Assembly: GCA_028697515.1 (NCBI GenBank)
Contig: JAQVEY010000207.1
Span: forward strand, 1 to 5,247
Direction: 5' to 3'
Source of the DNA: Bacteroidales bacterium
GTDB lineage: Bacteria; Bacteroidota; Bacteroidia; Bacteroidales; ML635J-15
Length of the DNA stretch: 5,247 nucleotides
Shown: positions 1-5,247 of the stretch, piece by piece
Layout: each line of letters opens with the position of its first letter
Numbering within the stretch: position 1 is the first letter of the stretch
Program-made: the position numbers and the translations under genes
The notes under the pieces: generated by a model
The model's database searches: none
What the model was told of the DNA's origin: nothing
Seen by the model: only the letters and a program-made list of their open reading frames with translations

Positions 1-20
1 AGAAAAATCTCAATAACTTT

Positions 21-54
21 TTTGGTCAAAATCGCAAAATTAGCTGTATTTTTG
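21..54 (+). promoter_or_regulatory. Candidate Bacteroidota-type promoter for corA
   Basis: TTTG at 21-24 and TATTTTTG at 47-54 match the Bacteroidota -33 (TTTG) and -7 (TAnnTTTG) elements, with a 22-base spacer that is near the upper end of the usual range. The -7 element is an exact consensus match. Transcription would start at about 57-61, giving a leader of about 25-30 bases before the ATG at 87. The leader has no clear Shine-Dalgarno sequence and is too short for an Mg2+-sensing riboswitch. The call rests only on motif and spacing. Confidence 0.5.
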
Positions 55-86
55 TTTTTTAATAGGTATCTACATTCTACATCTCT

Positions 87-1148
87 ATGAAAACCCAGAA
101 ACGCAATAAAGCAAAAATCGGTTTACCCCCTGGGAGCTTGATTTTTAACGGTATAGAACGTAAGCATGACATTTCTATTGAGCATATTGCCTATTCTCCC
201 GATGAATATTTTGAAGAATCAATTGATTCAATTGGAAAAATAGACTTAGCATCCGATTCGGGCAAAATACATTGGATAAACCTCAACGGCGTTCATGATA
301 CCAATATGATAAAAAATATTGGTGAAAAATTTAATATTCATAAACTTGTACTAGAGGACGTATTAAACACTCATCAACGCCCAAAAGTAGATTTTTATGA
401 CGAGCATATATTTGCAGTAATAAAAATGTTGGTTTACAATAAAGAAGATAAAAGCGTTGACTCAGAACAGGTAAGTATTGTAGCCGGAAGTAATTATCTT
501 ATCTCGTTTCAAGAAAAATCCGGTGATGTTTTTGACCCATTGCGAAAAAGACTTCAAAGCGCTAGCGGAAAAATCAGAACTCTAGGCTCAGACTATTTGC
601 TTTATGCAATACTTGATATTATTATTGACAATTATTTTATCCTTCTCGAAAGTCTCGGCGAAGAGGTTGAAAAATACGAAACCGATTTAATCGACAATGC
701 GAATAAAGATATCCTGAACCGAATATACTATCTCAAACGCGAAAACTTGTTGCTGCGAAATGCTGTCTGGCCTGTTCGAGAGCTCGTGTTACAATTCGAA
801 AAAACCGACTCCCCACTTATAAAAAAGAAAAATATCATTTATTTCCGCGACTTATACGATCATACAATACAAGTAATCGACAATGTTGAAATTTACCGCG
901 ACTTACTGTCGGGACTAATAGAACTTTATTATACCAACACAGGAAATAAAACCAACGAAGTAATGAAAGTTCTTACAATAATCTCAACTATTTTCATTCC
1001 ATTAACTTTTATTGCCGGGATTTATGGTATGAACTTTAAATATATGCCTGAACTTGAATGGCACTATGCATATTTCGGCGTTTGGGGTATAATGATTACC
1101 CTGTTTGTTTTAATGATTTGGTATTTTAGAAGAAAAAAGTGGTTCTAA
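87..1148 (+). CDS. corA: CorA-family magnesium/cobalt transport protein
   Basis: This encodes a 353-residue inner-membrane Mg2+ (also Co2+/Ni2+) channel of the CorA/2-TM-GxN family, which works as a homopentamer. A long soluble N-terminal alpha/beta and coiled-helix domain (about residues 1-290) precedes two C-terminal membrane segments (about 293-312 and 328-347). The signature YGMNF at 313-317 lies at the end of the first segment, where GMN forms the outer selectivity filter. The following loop contains the family-typical MPEL (320-323), and the chain ends in a basic RRKKWF tail on the cytoplasmic side. Length, MPEL loop and basic tail resemble the Thermotoga-type CorA (about 351 residues) more than the shorter E. 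coli protein. The ATG is the first in-frame start after a consensus promoter, and no SD is visible. The gene appears monocistronic and converges on the racemase gene with a 36-base gap. I see no clear intrinsic terminator in that gap. Function is well supported by family; ion preference is inferred. Confidence 0.95.
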   Translation: MKTQKRNKAKIGLPPGSLIFNGIERKHDISIEHIAYSPDEYFEESIDSIGKIDLASDSGKIHWINLNGVHDTNMIKNIGEKFNIHKLVLEDVLNTHQRPKVDFYDEHIFAVIKMLVYNKEDKSVDSEQVSIVAGSNYLISFQEKSGDVFDPLRKRLQSASGKIRTLGSDYLLYAILDIIIDNYFILLESLGEEVEKYETDLIDNANKDILNRIYYLKRENLLLRNAVWPVRELVLQFEKTDSPLIKKKNIIYFRDLYDHTIQVIDNVEIYRDLLSGLIELYYTNTGNKTNEVMKVLTIISTIFIPLTFIAGIYGMNFKYMPELEWHYAYFGVWGIMITLFVLMIWYFRRKKWF

Positions 1149-1184
1149 CTAGTAATATTTGCATTCATAAAAAGTGCTAACAAA

Positions 1185-2282
1185 CTACACATACTCATGA
1201 TCAATAAAGTTAGAATTTAGCAATCTTGCAACTCCCATATAAGATGGCTTGAATGTTATTTTACCTCCCACAGAATATCTCTTTTTCCCATTTTTGTCAA
1301 TATTATTTCCCAAATCGACAACCATCATATCAGAAGTTATCCCAATAAAGCTTAGTTCTTTATCAAATGGTTCAATATCGTTTTTATCCACATCGAGCAA
1401 GCCGAAATCTAATATTGCTTTTGTGGTTGTTGCATTGAAGTCTGTTTCCTCTATTTTAGCAGTATGTCCTATATTTGCTTCACTTATAACCCCATCAGGG
1501 AGTAACTCTTTTTCATAAAGCTCAATAATGTTTGCTTCAAAAACAAATGCGTCTGTATGTAAATTCATAAATTGATCATTGTCCAAAGGAGATGTTCCAA
1601 AAAAAGCAGCCTCTCCTATTCTAAAGTGATTCATGTCTTTTGGTACAGAGTTACTACTGATTAAGGGCAAAGTAATAGAGCTTCCACCTGAAATTATTGG
1701 CAAATTTCGATTGAATTTTGCCTGAATCAATTCTTTGTATAAACACAATTGAAGCAATTTATCGTAAGTTGGTTCTACTCCATACATACAACCTAAATTC
1801 GAACCCAATCCGATTACTTCGATGTTTTTCAGATTAAAAACATTTTCATAAAACTTAACTAATTCATCTCGTTTAACCCCTTCCCTTAGTTCTCCAAGTT
1901 CTATCATAATTATGATTTTATGTATCTTATTCTGCTTTGCCGCAGCTTCGTTAAGAGCACATATTGTCTTATAGGATGAGTTTAGTGAAATATCTGCAAA
2001 CTCAACCACTTCATCAATATAAACCAAAGCAGGAGGTTTTATATATATCGTAATCATCTCGGGATTAATCTTTTTTAAGTTCTTAAGACTACTTAATCTT
2101 GAATCTCCAACCGAATGAATGTTTTTTATCACTTCAGGTGTTAATACCCTCTTTAATAACGAAATGTCACCCGAAAACACTTTTGTAATCAGACTCCATT
2201 TTTTGTTATTTTGAGATAAAAAACTACTTAGTTGATTTATATTTGATACTATTTTATTTGTGTCTATTCTTAATAATGCCAT
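1185..2282 (-). CDS. Alanine-racemase-fold PLP enzyme, ornithine racemase/YhfX-like
   Basis: This is a 365-residue cytoplasmic fold-type III PLP enzyme, probably an amino-acid racemase. The expected layout is visible. An N-terminal TIM-barrel strand carries LITKVFSG, where K34 is the likely Schiff-base lysine (the counterpart of the VVKANAYG lysine in Alr). GLGSNLGCMYG is at 158-168. The glycine-rich ISGGSS at 197-202 and HFRIGEAAFFG at 219-229 are the likely PLP-phosphate and barrel-closing segments. A C-terminal beta domain follows (about 245-365) with GITSDMMVVDLGN at 314-326. These motifs fit the alanine/ornithine racemase group (Orr, YhfX) better than biosynthetic Alr, so a role in peptidoglycan D-alanine supply should not be assumed. 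The substrate cannot be read from the sequence; ornithine, alanine or another amino acid are all possible. It lies 44 bases downstream of the GNAT gene on the same strand, so co-transcription is likely. No SD precedes the ATG, but the start matches the family N-terminus. Confidence 0.85.
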   Translation of the reverse strand: MALLRIDTNKIVSNINQLSSFLSQNNKKWSLITKVFSGDISLLKRVLTPEVIKNIHSVGDSRLSSLKNLKKINPEMITIYIKPPALVYIDEVVEFADISLNSSYKTICALNEAAAKQNKIHKIIIMIELGELREGVKRDELVKFYENVFNLKNIEVIGLGSNLGCMYGVEPTYDKLLQLCLYKELIQAKFNRNLPIISGGSSITLPLISSNSVPKDMNHFRIGEAAFFGTSPLDNDQFMNLHTDAFVFEANIIELYEKELLPDGVISEANIGHTAKIEETDFNATTTKAILDFGLLDVDKNDIEPFDKELSFIGITSDMMVVDLGNNIDKNGKKRYSVGGKITFKPSYMGVARLLNSNFIDHEYV

Positions 2283-2326
2283 ATGGGTTTTGTTTAATTA
2301 AAGATATCAGTAAATATTTTTCGCGT

Positions 2327-2773
2327 TTATTTTTTATTTTCGAATCTCATTTCGGCATATTTGGTAGTAAACCCGAGTCTTTCATATAGTCTTTTTGCAG
2401 GATTATCATATTCTACATGAAGTTTAATGTTTCCTTTTGTACGTTTAACCGCTTCTTTAATTATTTCAGCCCCAAAGCCTTTTCCCCTGTGTTTTGAATC
2501 AACAGCAATATAGACTAAAATGTTTTCAGGAATATATCCTGACATTCCTGTGTTGTTCATTACTAAAACTCCGGCAAGCTGAGCATTATAATACGCCTGC
2601 AAAACGAACCCACCTTTTCCACAATCCTTTTGAAGTGCATAATCAATACATTTTCTGATGTCCGTAGGATTGTCCCCAAATTGTTCGAGGTGTTTGTGTA
2701 AGAATTCTACTGTTTCGTTAATACTTGTTAAATTAAAATCGTTCTCGTTATTACATAATTTGTAATTAAGCAT
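2327..2773 (-). CDS. GNAT-family N-acetyltransferase
   Basis: This is a 148-residue single-domain acetyl-CoA-dependent N-acetyltransferase, a typical length for GNAT proteins. The motif A region (about 86-110) has a hydrophobic beta4 strand (ILVYIAVDS) followed by the acetyl-CoA pyrophosphate loop R96-G-K-G99-F-G101, which fits the Q/R-x-x-G-x-G/A pattern. Motif B is visible as NPAKRLYERLGF at 124-135, where Y130 sits at the place of the common general-acid tyrosine. The N-terminal half (about 15-60), which usually sets acceptor specificity, is not recognisable. The start is supported by an SD-like AAAGGAA (plus-strand 2778-2784) five bases upstream of the ATG, unusually good for this genome. 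It is the first gene of a likely two-gene transcript with the downstream racemase. Acetylation of an amino acid or its derivative is therefore plausible, but this is inference. Confidence 0.9.
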   Translation of the reverse strand: MLNYKLCNNENDFNLTSINETVEFLHKHLEQFGDNPTDIRKCIDYALQKDCGKGGFVLQAYYNAQLAGVLVMNNTGMSGYIPENILVYIAVDSKHRGKGFGAEIIKEAVKRTKGNIKLHVEYDNPAKRLYERLGFTTKYAEMRFENKK

Positions 2774-2815
2774 AATGTTCCTTTCTTTTTAGTTAATAAT
2801 AGAAATCACTATTGC

Positions 2816-2846
2816 ACAATATAAAAAAATATCGGACATATCCAAA
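2816..2846 (-). promoter_or_regulatory. Candidate promoter for the GNAT-racemase transcript
   Basis: Read on the minus strand, TTTG (plus 2843-2846) and TATATTGT (plus 2816-2823) are separated by 19 bases, the preferred Bacteroidota spacing. The -7 element is imperfect against TAnnTTTG, keeping TA-N2-TT but reading TTGT for TTTG. Transcription would begin roughly 35 bases before the GNAT start codon. The AT-rich background makes chance matches fairly likely, hence modest confidence. Confidence 0.35.
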
Positions 2847-3001
2847 TGTTTTATACCAATTGCAATGATTAGACACTAAACAAAAAACCGTTTAGAGCTT
2901 CAGATTAGAGAATTTGTATATATTAACAAACTTTTTTGTAATACCCTTAATCAAATTAGATTATTATATTTACAAAAAAGGTCGATTGAAAAAATACATA
3001 A

Positions 3002-3031
3002 AAAATCCCCTCCTTTACAGGAAGGGATTTT
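3002..3031 (-). terminator. Intrinsic terminator of gdhA
   Basis: A 12-base-pair stem (plus 3002-3013 with 3020-3031) encloses a 6-base loop. Its orientation can be read from the pairing. In minus-strand RNA all 12 positions pair, including one U-G wobble, while plus-strand RNA has an A-C mismatch at the same place. The minus-strand 3' arm ends in UUUU and runs into further U/A-rich sequence. It lies about 58 bases past the gdhA stop codon, separating gdhA from the GNAT-racemase pair. Confidence 0.8.
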
Positions 3032-3089
3032 GCGCGTTAAAAATAATCGATGAGCTAGTTTGAACAATATGTAGTTTTGTTAGCTCCTA

Positions 3090-4424
3090 CTAAACGATAC
3101 CCTGATCTACCATTGCATCGGCAACTTTTAAGAAACCTGCAATATTGGCACCTTTAACATAATTAACAATTCCTGAAGCATCTTTACCATATTTAACACA
3201 AGCTTCATGAATGTTTTTCATAATGCTGTGAAGTTTTTCATCAACTTCTTCGGCAGACCATGATAATTTCATTGAATTTTGGGTCATTTCAAGACCTGAA
3301 GTCGCAACACCACCAGCGTTGACAGCTTTACCAGGACCGAAAAGAACTTTATGTTCCAAAAATACCTCAACTGCTTCTGGAGTACATCCCATATTAGAAA
3401 CCTCAGCAACTAACATTACTTTATTCTCAACTAATTTCTTGGCATCGTCACCGTTTAGTTCATTTTGAGTTGCACAAGGCAAAGCAATATCACATTTTAC
3501 TTCCCATGGTTTCTTTCCTTGATGGAATTCTGCTCCAAATTCAAAAGAATATGGTTTTACAATATCTTCGTTAGATGATCTCAATTGAAGCATATAATCA
3601 ATTTTCTTACCTGAAATACCGTCTTTGTCATAAATATATCCATCAGGACCTGAGATTGTAATAACTTTAGCACCCAATTCAGTTGCTTTTAATGCAGCCC
3701 CCCATGCAACATTACCAAAACCTGATATTGCTACAGTTTTTCCTTTAAAAGAATCACCTTTTGTTGCTAACATTTCTTTTACAAAATAAATTGCTCCAAA
3801 GCCTGTAGCTTCCGGTCTTACTAAGCTTCCACCCCATTTCAAACCTTTTCCAGTCAAAACTCCTGTATGCTCACAAGCAAGTTTTTTGTACATTCCATAC
3901 AAAAATCCAATTTCACGTCCACCTACTCCGATATCACCGGCAGGTACGTCTGTATTAGGACCAATCACTTTCCACAATTCTAGCATGAATGATTGGCAAA
4001 AACGCATAATTTCTCTGTCAGATCTACCTTTTGCATTGAAATCAGATCCACCTTTACCTCCACCCATAGGTAAGGTAGTAAGTGCATTCTTAAAAATTTG
4101 CTCAAAACCTAAAAATTTAAGTATCGATAAATTCACGCTTGGGTGAAATCTTAAACCTCCTTTATAAGGCCCGATTGCACCATTAAACTGAACACGATAG
4201 CCCAAATTCACATGAACTTTTCCACTGTCGTCTGTCCATGGAACTTTAAAAGTTAATATCCTATCTGGCTCTACCAATCTTTCAATAATACCGTTAGCGT
4301 CATAAAGTGGATTATCATTATACACATCTTCGATGGTTTCCACAACTTCTCTAACTGCCTGAAGGTACTCAACTTCTCCCGGATGTTTTTTTTCCAGGTC
4401 GTTCATCAATTTTTCTACATTCAT
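3090..4424 (-). CDS. gdhA: Glutamate dehydrogenase, hexameric ~50-kDa type
   Basis: This cytoplasmic enzyme reversibly interconverts 2-oxoglutarate plus ammonium and L-glutamate using NAD(P)H, linking nitrogen assimilation to the TCA cycle. At 444 residues it is full length for the small hexameric family (E. coli 447). The substrate domain shows YKGGLRFHPSVN (87-98), PMGGGKGGSDF (119-129, catalytic lysine in GGGKGG) and PAGDIGVGGREIG (161-173, with the catalytic aspartate D164). The Rossmann domain shows GFGNVAWGA (235-243). The closing segment NAGGVATSGLEMTQNS (369-384) includes the substrate-binding serine region. The coenzyme pocket has F236 and GPDG (259-262), the combination found in NAD-linked clostridial GDH, whereas E. 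coli has serine/lysine-type residues there. NADP specificity should not be assumed. An oddity is NMGCTPEA at 344-351 where most relatives read NMPTT. It is transcribed alone, ends at a strong terminator, and is divergent from a Crp/Fnr-like gene. No SD is visible before the ATG. Confidence 0.96.
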   Translation of the reverse strand: MNVEKLMNDLEKKHPGEVEYLQAVREVVETIEDVYNDNPLYDANGIIERLVEPDRILTFKVPWTDDSGKVHVNLGYRVQFNGAIGPYKGGLRFHPSVNLSILKFLGFEQIFKNALTTLPMGGGKGGSDFNAKGRSDREIMRFCQSFMLELWKVIGPNTDVPAGDIGVGGREIGFLYGMYKKLACEHTGVLTGKGLKWGGSLVRPEATGFGAIYFVKEMLATKGDSFKGKTVAISGFGNVAWGAALKATELGAKVITISGPDGYIYDKDGISGKKIDYMLQLRSSNEDIVKPYSFEFGAEFHQGKKPWEVKCDIALPCATQNELNGDDAKKLVENKVMLVAEVSNMGCTPEAVEVFLEHKVLFGPGKAVNAGGVATSGLEMTQNSMKLSWSAEEVDEKLHSIMKNIHEACVKYGKDASGIVNYVKGANIAGFLKVADAMVDQGIV

Positions 4425-4551
4425 TTTCTACAAATTTTAAAAATTAATTTTCCGTAAAAGAATTAAAATCATTTTATAATTTAACAATGTAAAATTACTC
4501 TTATTCTTTCTTATATTTATTGTTTTGTAGTTGTTTGTTTTCCTATAAATA

Positions 4552-4567
4552 ATTGATTTTTATCAAT
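4552..4567. promoter_or_regulatory. Perfect FNR/CRP-superfamily-type palindrome (TTGAT-N4-ATCAA)
   Basis: ATTGAT and ATCAAT are exact inverted repeats separated by TTTT, giving a 16-base palindrome. The inner 14 bases (4553-4566) match the classical FNR-box consensus TTGAT-N4-ATCAA at every specified base. The centre (4559.5) lies 5 bases upstream of the candidate -33 element of the plus-strand gene, roughly 46-49 bases before its predicted transcription start. That is compatible with an activator site. It is about 135 bases from the gdhA start. The neighbouring gene encodes a Crp/Fnr-type ligand-binding domain, so autoregulation is a natural inference. The regulator that binds here is not established. 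Confidence 0.55.
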
Positions 4568-4571
4568 GACT

Positions 4572-4602
4572 TTTGTTTGTTTGTTGATTTTTTTTAATTT
4601 TG
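4572..4602 (+). promoter_or_regulatory. Bacteroidota-type promoter for the Crp/Fnr-like gene
   Basis: TTTG at 4572-4575 and TAATTTTG at 4595-4602 are both exact consensus matches, with the preferred 19-base spacing. Predicted transcription starts at about 4605-4609, leaving a very short leader of about 10-15 bases before the ATG pair at 4618/4621, with no SD. The -33 element is the first unit of a tandem run (TTTG three times at 4572-4583, then TTG). On the minus strand no equally good promoter for gdhA is seen. The closest -7-like match is TACATTGT (plus 4484-4491), which lacks a -33 partner. Confidence 0.6.
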
Positions 4603-4617
4603 GCACAAATCATTTTG

Positions 4618-5247
4618 ATGATGCAGGACGATAATGAAGATATTAATATAATCATTAAAAACCTTAATGAGAGAAAGAAAGAGCTGGAATGTATTTACCA
4701 ACTTGATGAGGTTTTAAAAGATTTCGACTCTGATTTGGAAAAGGTTTTAGGTAAAGTCACAAATATAATTCCCGAGGGTTGGAGATATTCGGATATATGT
4801 AAAGTAAATATTATTGTTTCGGGCATTGAGGTTTCTTCAGAAAACTTTAAAAATACAGAGCTAAAGCTAAAATCGGATTTATTTACAGACGATTTAAGAG
4901 TAGGTGAAATAATACTGTGTTATATTAAACCTGTTAGAGCTGAAAAGGGAGTTTTCCTGCCAGAGGAAATCAGATTATTCTCTACGATTGTTGAAAAAAT
5001 TAATCAATACTTTTCGTTTCGAAAATTAAAAGATTTTTATGCTCAGAGTTTAGATGGAAAAATAAAGCAAAGTCGAAACGAACAAACATTTGTTGACTAT
5101 TTAAAAGGTTTAGGTTTATCTAACAGTGATATTGATACTATTACAAAAGTTCAGATTGAGTTTAAAAAAGGTGAAACTATTTGCAAGCAAGGTTCATTTG
5201 CTTCATTTATTATGATTCTAAAGGATGGTATGGTGAAGGCTTTTGTG
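4618..5247 (+). CDS. GAF-like sensor plus cyclic-nucleotide-binding (Crp/Fnr-type) protein, 3' partial
   Basis: An open frame of 210 codons reaches the window edge without a stop, so the C-terminus is missing. Residues about 12-35 (KELECIYQLDEVL) look like a signalling helix leading into a GAF-like module of about 100 residues. That module has IIPEGWRYSDICKVNI (50-65), a central SSENF (73-77), VGEIILCYIKP (95-105) and an LPEEIRLFSTIVEKI helix (114-128). This pattern resembles the sensory module LIPPAWQYPEI...VGxxxVCY...EExxLL that precedes output domains in many bacterial signalling proteins. A linker (about 140-170) leads into the start of a cNMP-binding beta-roll: EFKKGETICKQGSFASFIMILKDGMVKAFV (181-210). 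The four cysteines (25, 61, 101, 189) are isolated, so there is no FNR-like iron-sulfur cysteine cluster. Whether a DNA-binding HTH or another output follows cannot be seen. The start could equally be the adjacent ATG at 4621; there is no SD to decide. Confidence 0.8.
   Translation, partial: MMQDDNEDINIIIKNLNERKKELECIYQLDEVLKDFDSDLEKVLGKVTNIIPEGWRYSDICKVNIIVSGIEVSSENFKNTELKLKSDLFTDDLRVGEIILCYIKPVRAEKGVFLPEEIRLFSTIVEKINQYFSFRKLKDFYAQSLDGKIKQSRNEQTFVDYLKGLGLSNSDIDTITKVQIEFKKGETICKQGSFASFIMILKDGMVKAFV

Larger units (their letters stand above)
2774..3089. other. Non-coding stretch between gdhA and the GNAT gene
   Basis: I find no credible gene on either strand in these 316 bases; open frames are broken by frequent stops. 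The right part carries the gdhA terminator (3002-3031). Between the gdhA stop and that hairpin, GAGCTA (3052-3057) and TAGCTC (3081-3086) form a perfect 6-base inverted repeat separated by 23 bases. The left part holds the candidate promoter for the GNAT-racemase pair. The middle holds two small dyads: an ATTGCAAT palindrome at about 2859-2866, and CTAAAC/GTTTAG arms at 2876-2881 and 2890-2895. They may be the remains of a dispersed repeat, but that cannot be judged from one window. Confidence 0.6.

Noticed and set aside
1..86. Mg2+-sensing riboswitch (M-box-like) upstream of corA
   Set aside because: The expected leader after the candidate promoter is only about 25-30 bases, too short for an M-box, and no long helices are visible.
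1149..1184. Bidirectional terminator between the convergent corA and racemase genes
   Set aside because: Convergent genes often share one, but this 36-base gap has no stem longer than a few bases. The short T-run has no hairpin in front of it.
1249..1518. Open frame of 89 codons on the plus strand
   Set aside because: It lies wholly inside the racemase gene on the opposite strand, shows no recognisable domain, and has no promoter or ribosome-binding context. It is a shadow of the real gene.
3052..3086. GAGCTA/TAGCTC inverted repeat as a second gdhA terminator
   Set aside because: The arms are only 6 bases with a 23-base loop and no U-tract after the 3' arm. The 3002-3031 hairpin is a much better terminator.
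3886..4146. Open frame of 86 codons on the plus strand
   Set aside because: It is antisense to the most conserved part of gdhA (catalytic lysine and PAGDIG region). Its proline/serine-rich product reflects the complement of glycine-rich codons, so it is not a gene.
1..5247. CRISPR array, insertion sequence, tRNA or rRNA gene, defence or phage system
   Set aside because: No spaced direct repeats, transposase frame with terminal inverted repeats, cloverleaf or rRNA-like segment is seen. All sizeable genes have ordinary metabolic, transport or regulatory assignments.

Overview
This window most likely comes from a Bacteroidota chromosome. The DNA is AT-rich, coding starts mostly lack a Shine-Dalgarno sequence, and at least two upstream regions carry the Bacteroidota-type promoter (TTTG at about -33, TAnnTTTG at about -7). 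The protein sequences also fit a free-living or anaerobic Bacteroidales/Marinilabiliales-like organism. That finer placement is an inference, not something the sequence proves.

Layout from left to right. (1) A CorA-family Mg2+/Co2+ channel (+ strand, 87-1148) sits behind a consensus promoter. (2) Convergent with it, with a 36-base gap, is a minus-strand pair: a GNAT acetyltransferase (2327-2773) followed 44 bases downstream by an alanine-racemase-fold PLP enzyme of the ornithine racemase/YhfX-like group (1185-2282). They are probably one transcript. (3) A 316-base non-coding stretch (2774-3089) holds the gdhA terminator, a candidate promoter for the GNAT-racemase pair and a few small dyads. 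(4) A complete hexameric-type glutamate dehydrogenase (minus, 3090-4424) follows. Its adenine-ribose pocket residues look more like the NAD-linked clostridial enzyme than NADP-linked E. coli GdhA. (5) A 193-base divergent intergenic region (4425-4617) separates it from (6) a + strand gene that runs off the right edge. That gene encodes a GAF-like sensory module followed by the start of a cyclic-nucleotide-binding (Crp/Fnr-type) domain.

The most informative non-coding signal is a perfect 16-base palindrome at 4552-4567. It contains an exact match to the classical FNR/CRP-superfamily half-sites TTGAT-N4-ATCAA and lies just upstream of a consensus promoter for the partial Crp/Fnr-like gene. This suggests autoregulation, possibly with control of the divergent gdhA.

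Most of the window is ordinary housekeeping and amino-acid metabolism. I do not see a convincing new multi-gene system. The leads worth following are the FNR-type box, the sensor-CNBD fusion, the GNAT-racemase pairing and the GDH coenzyme question.
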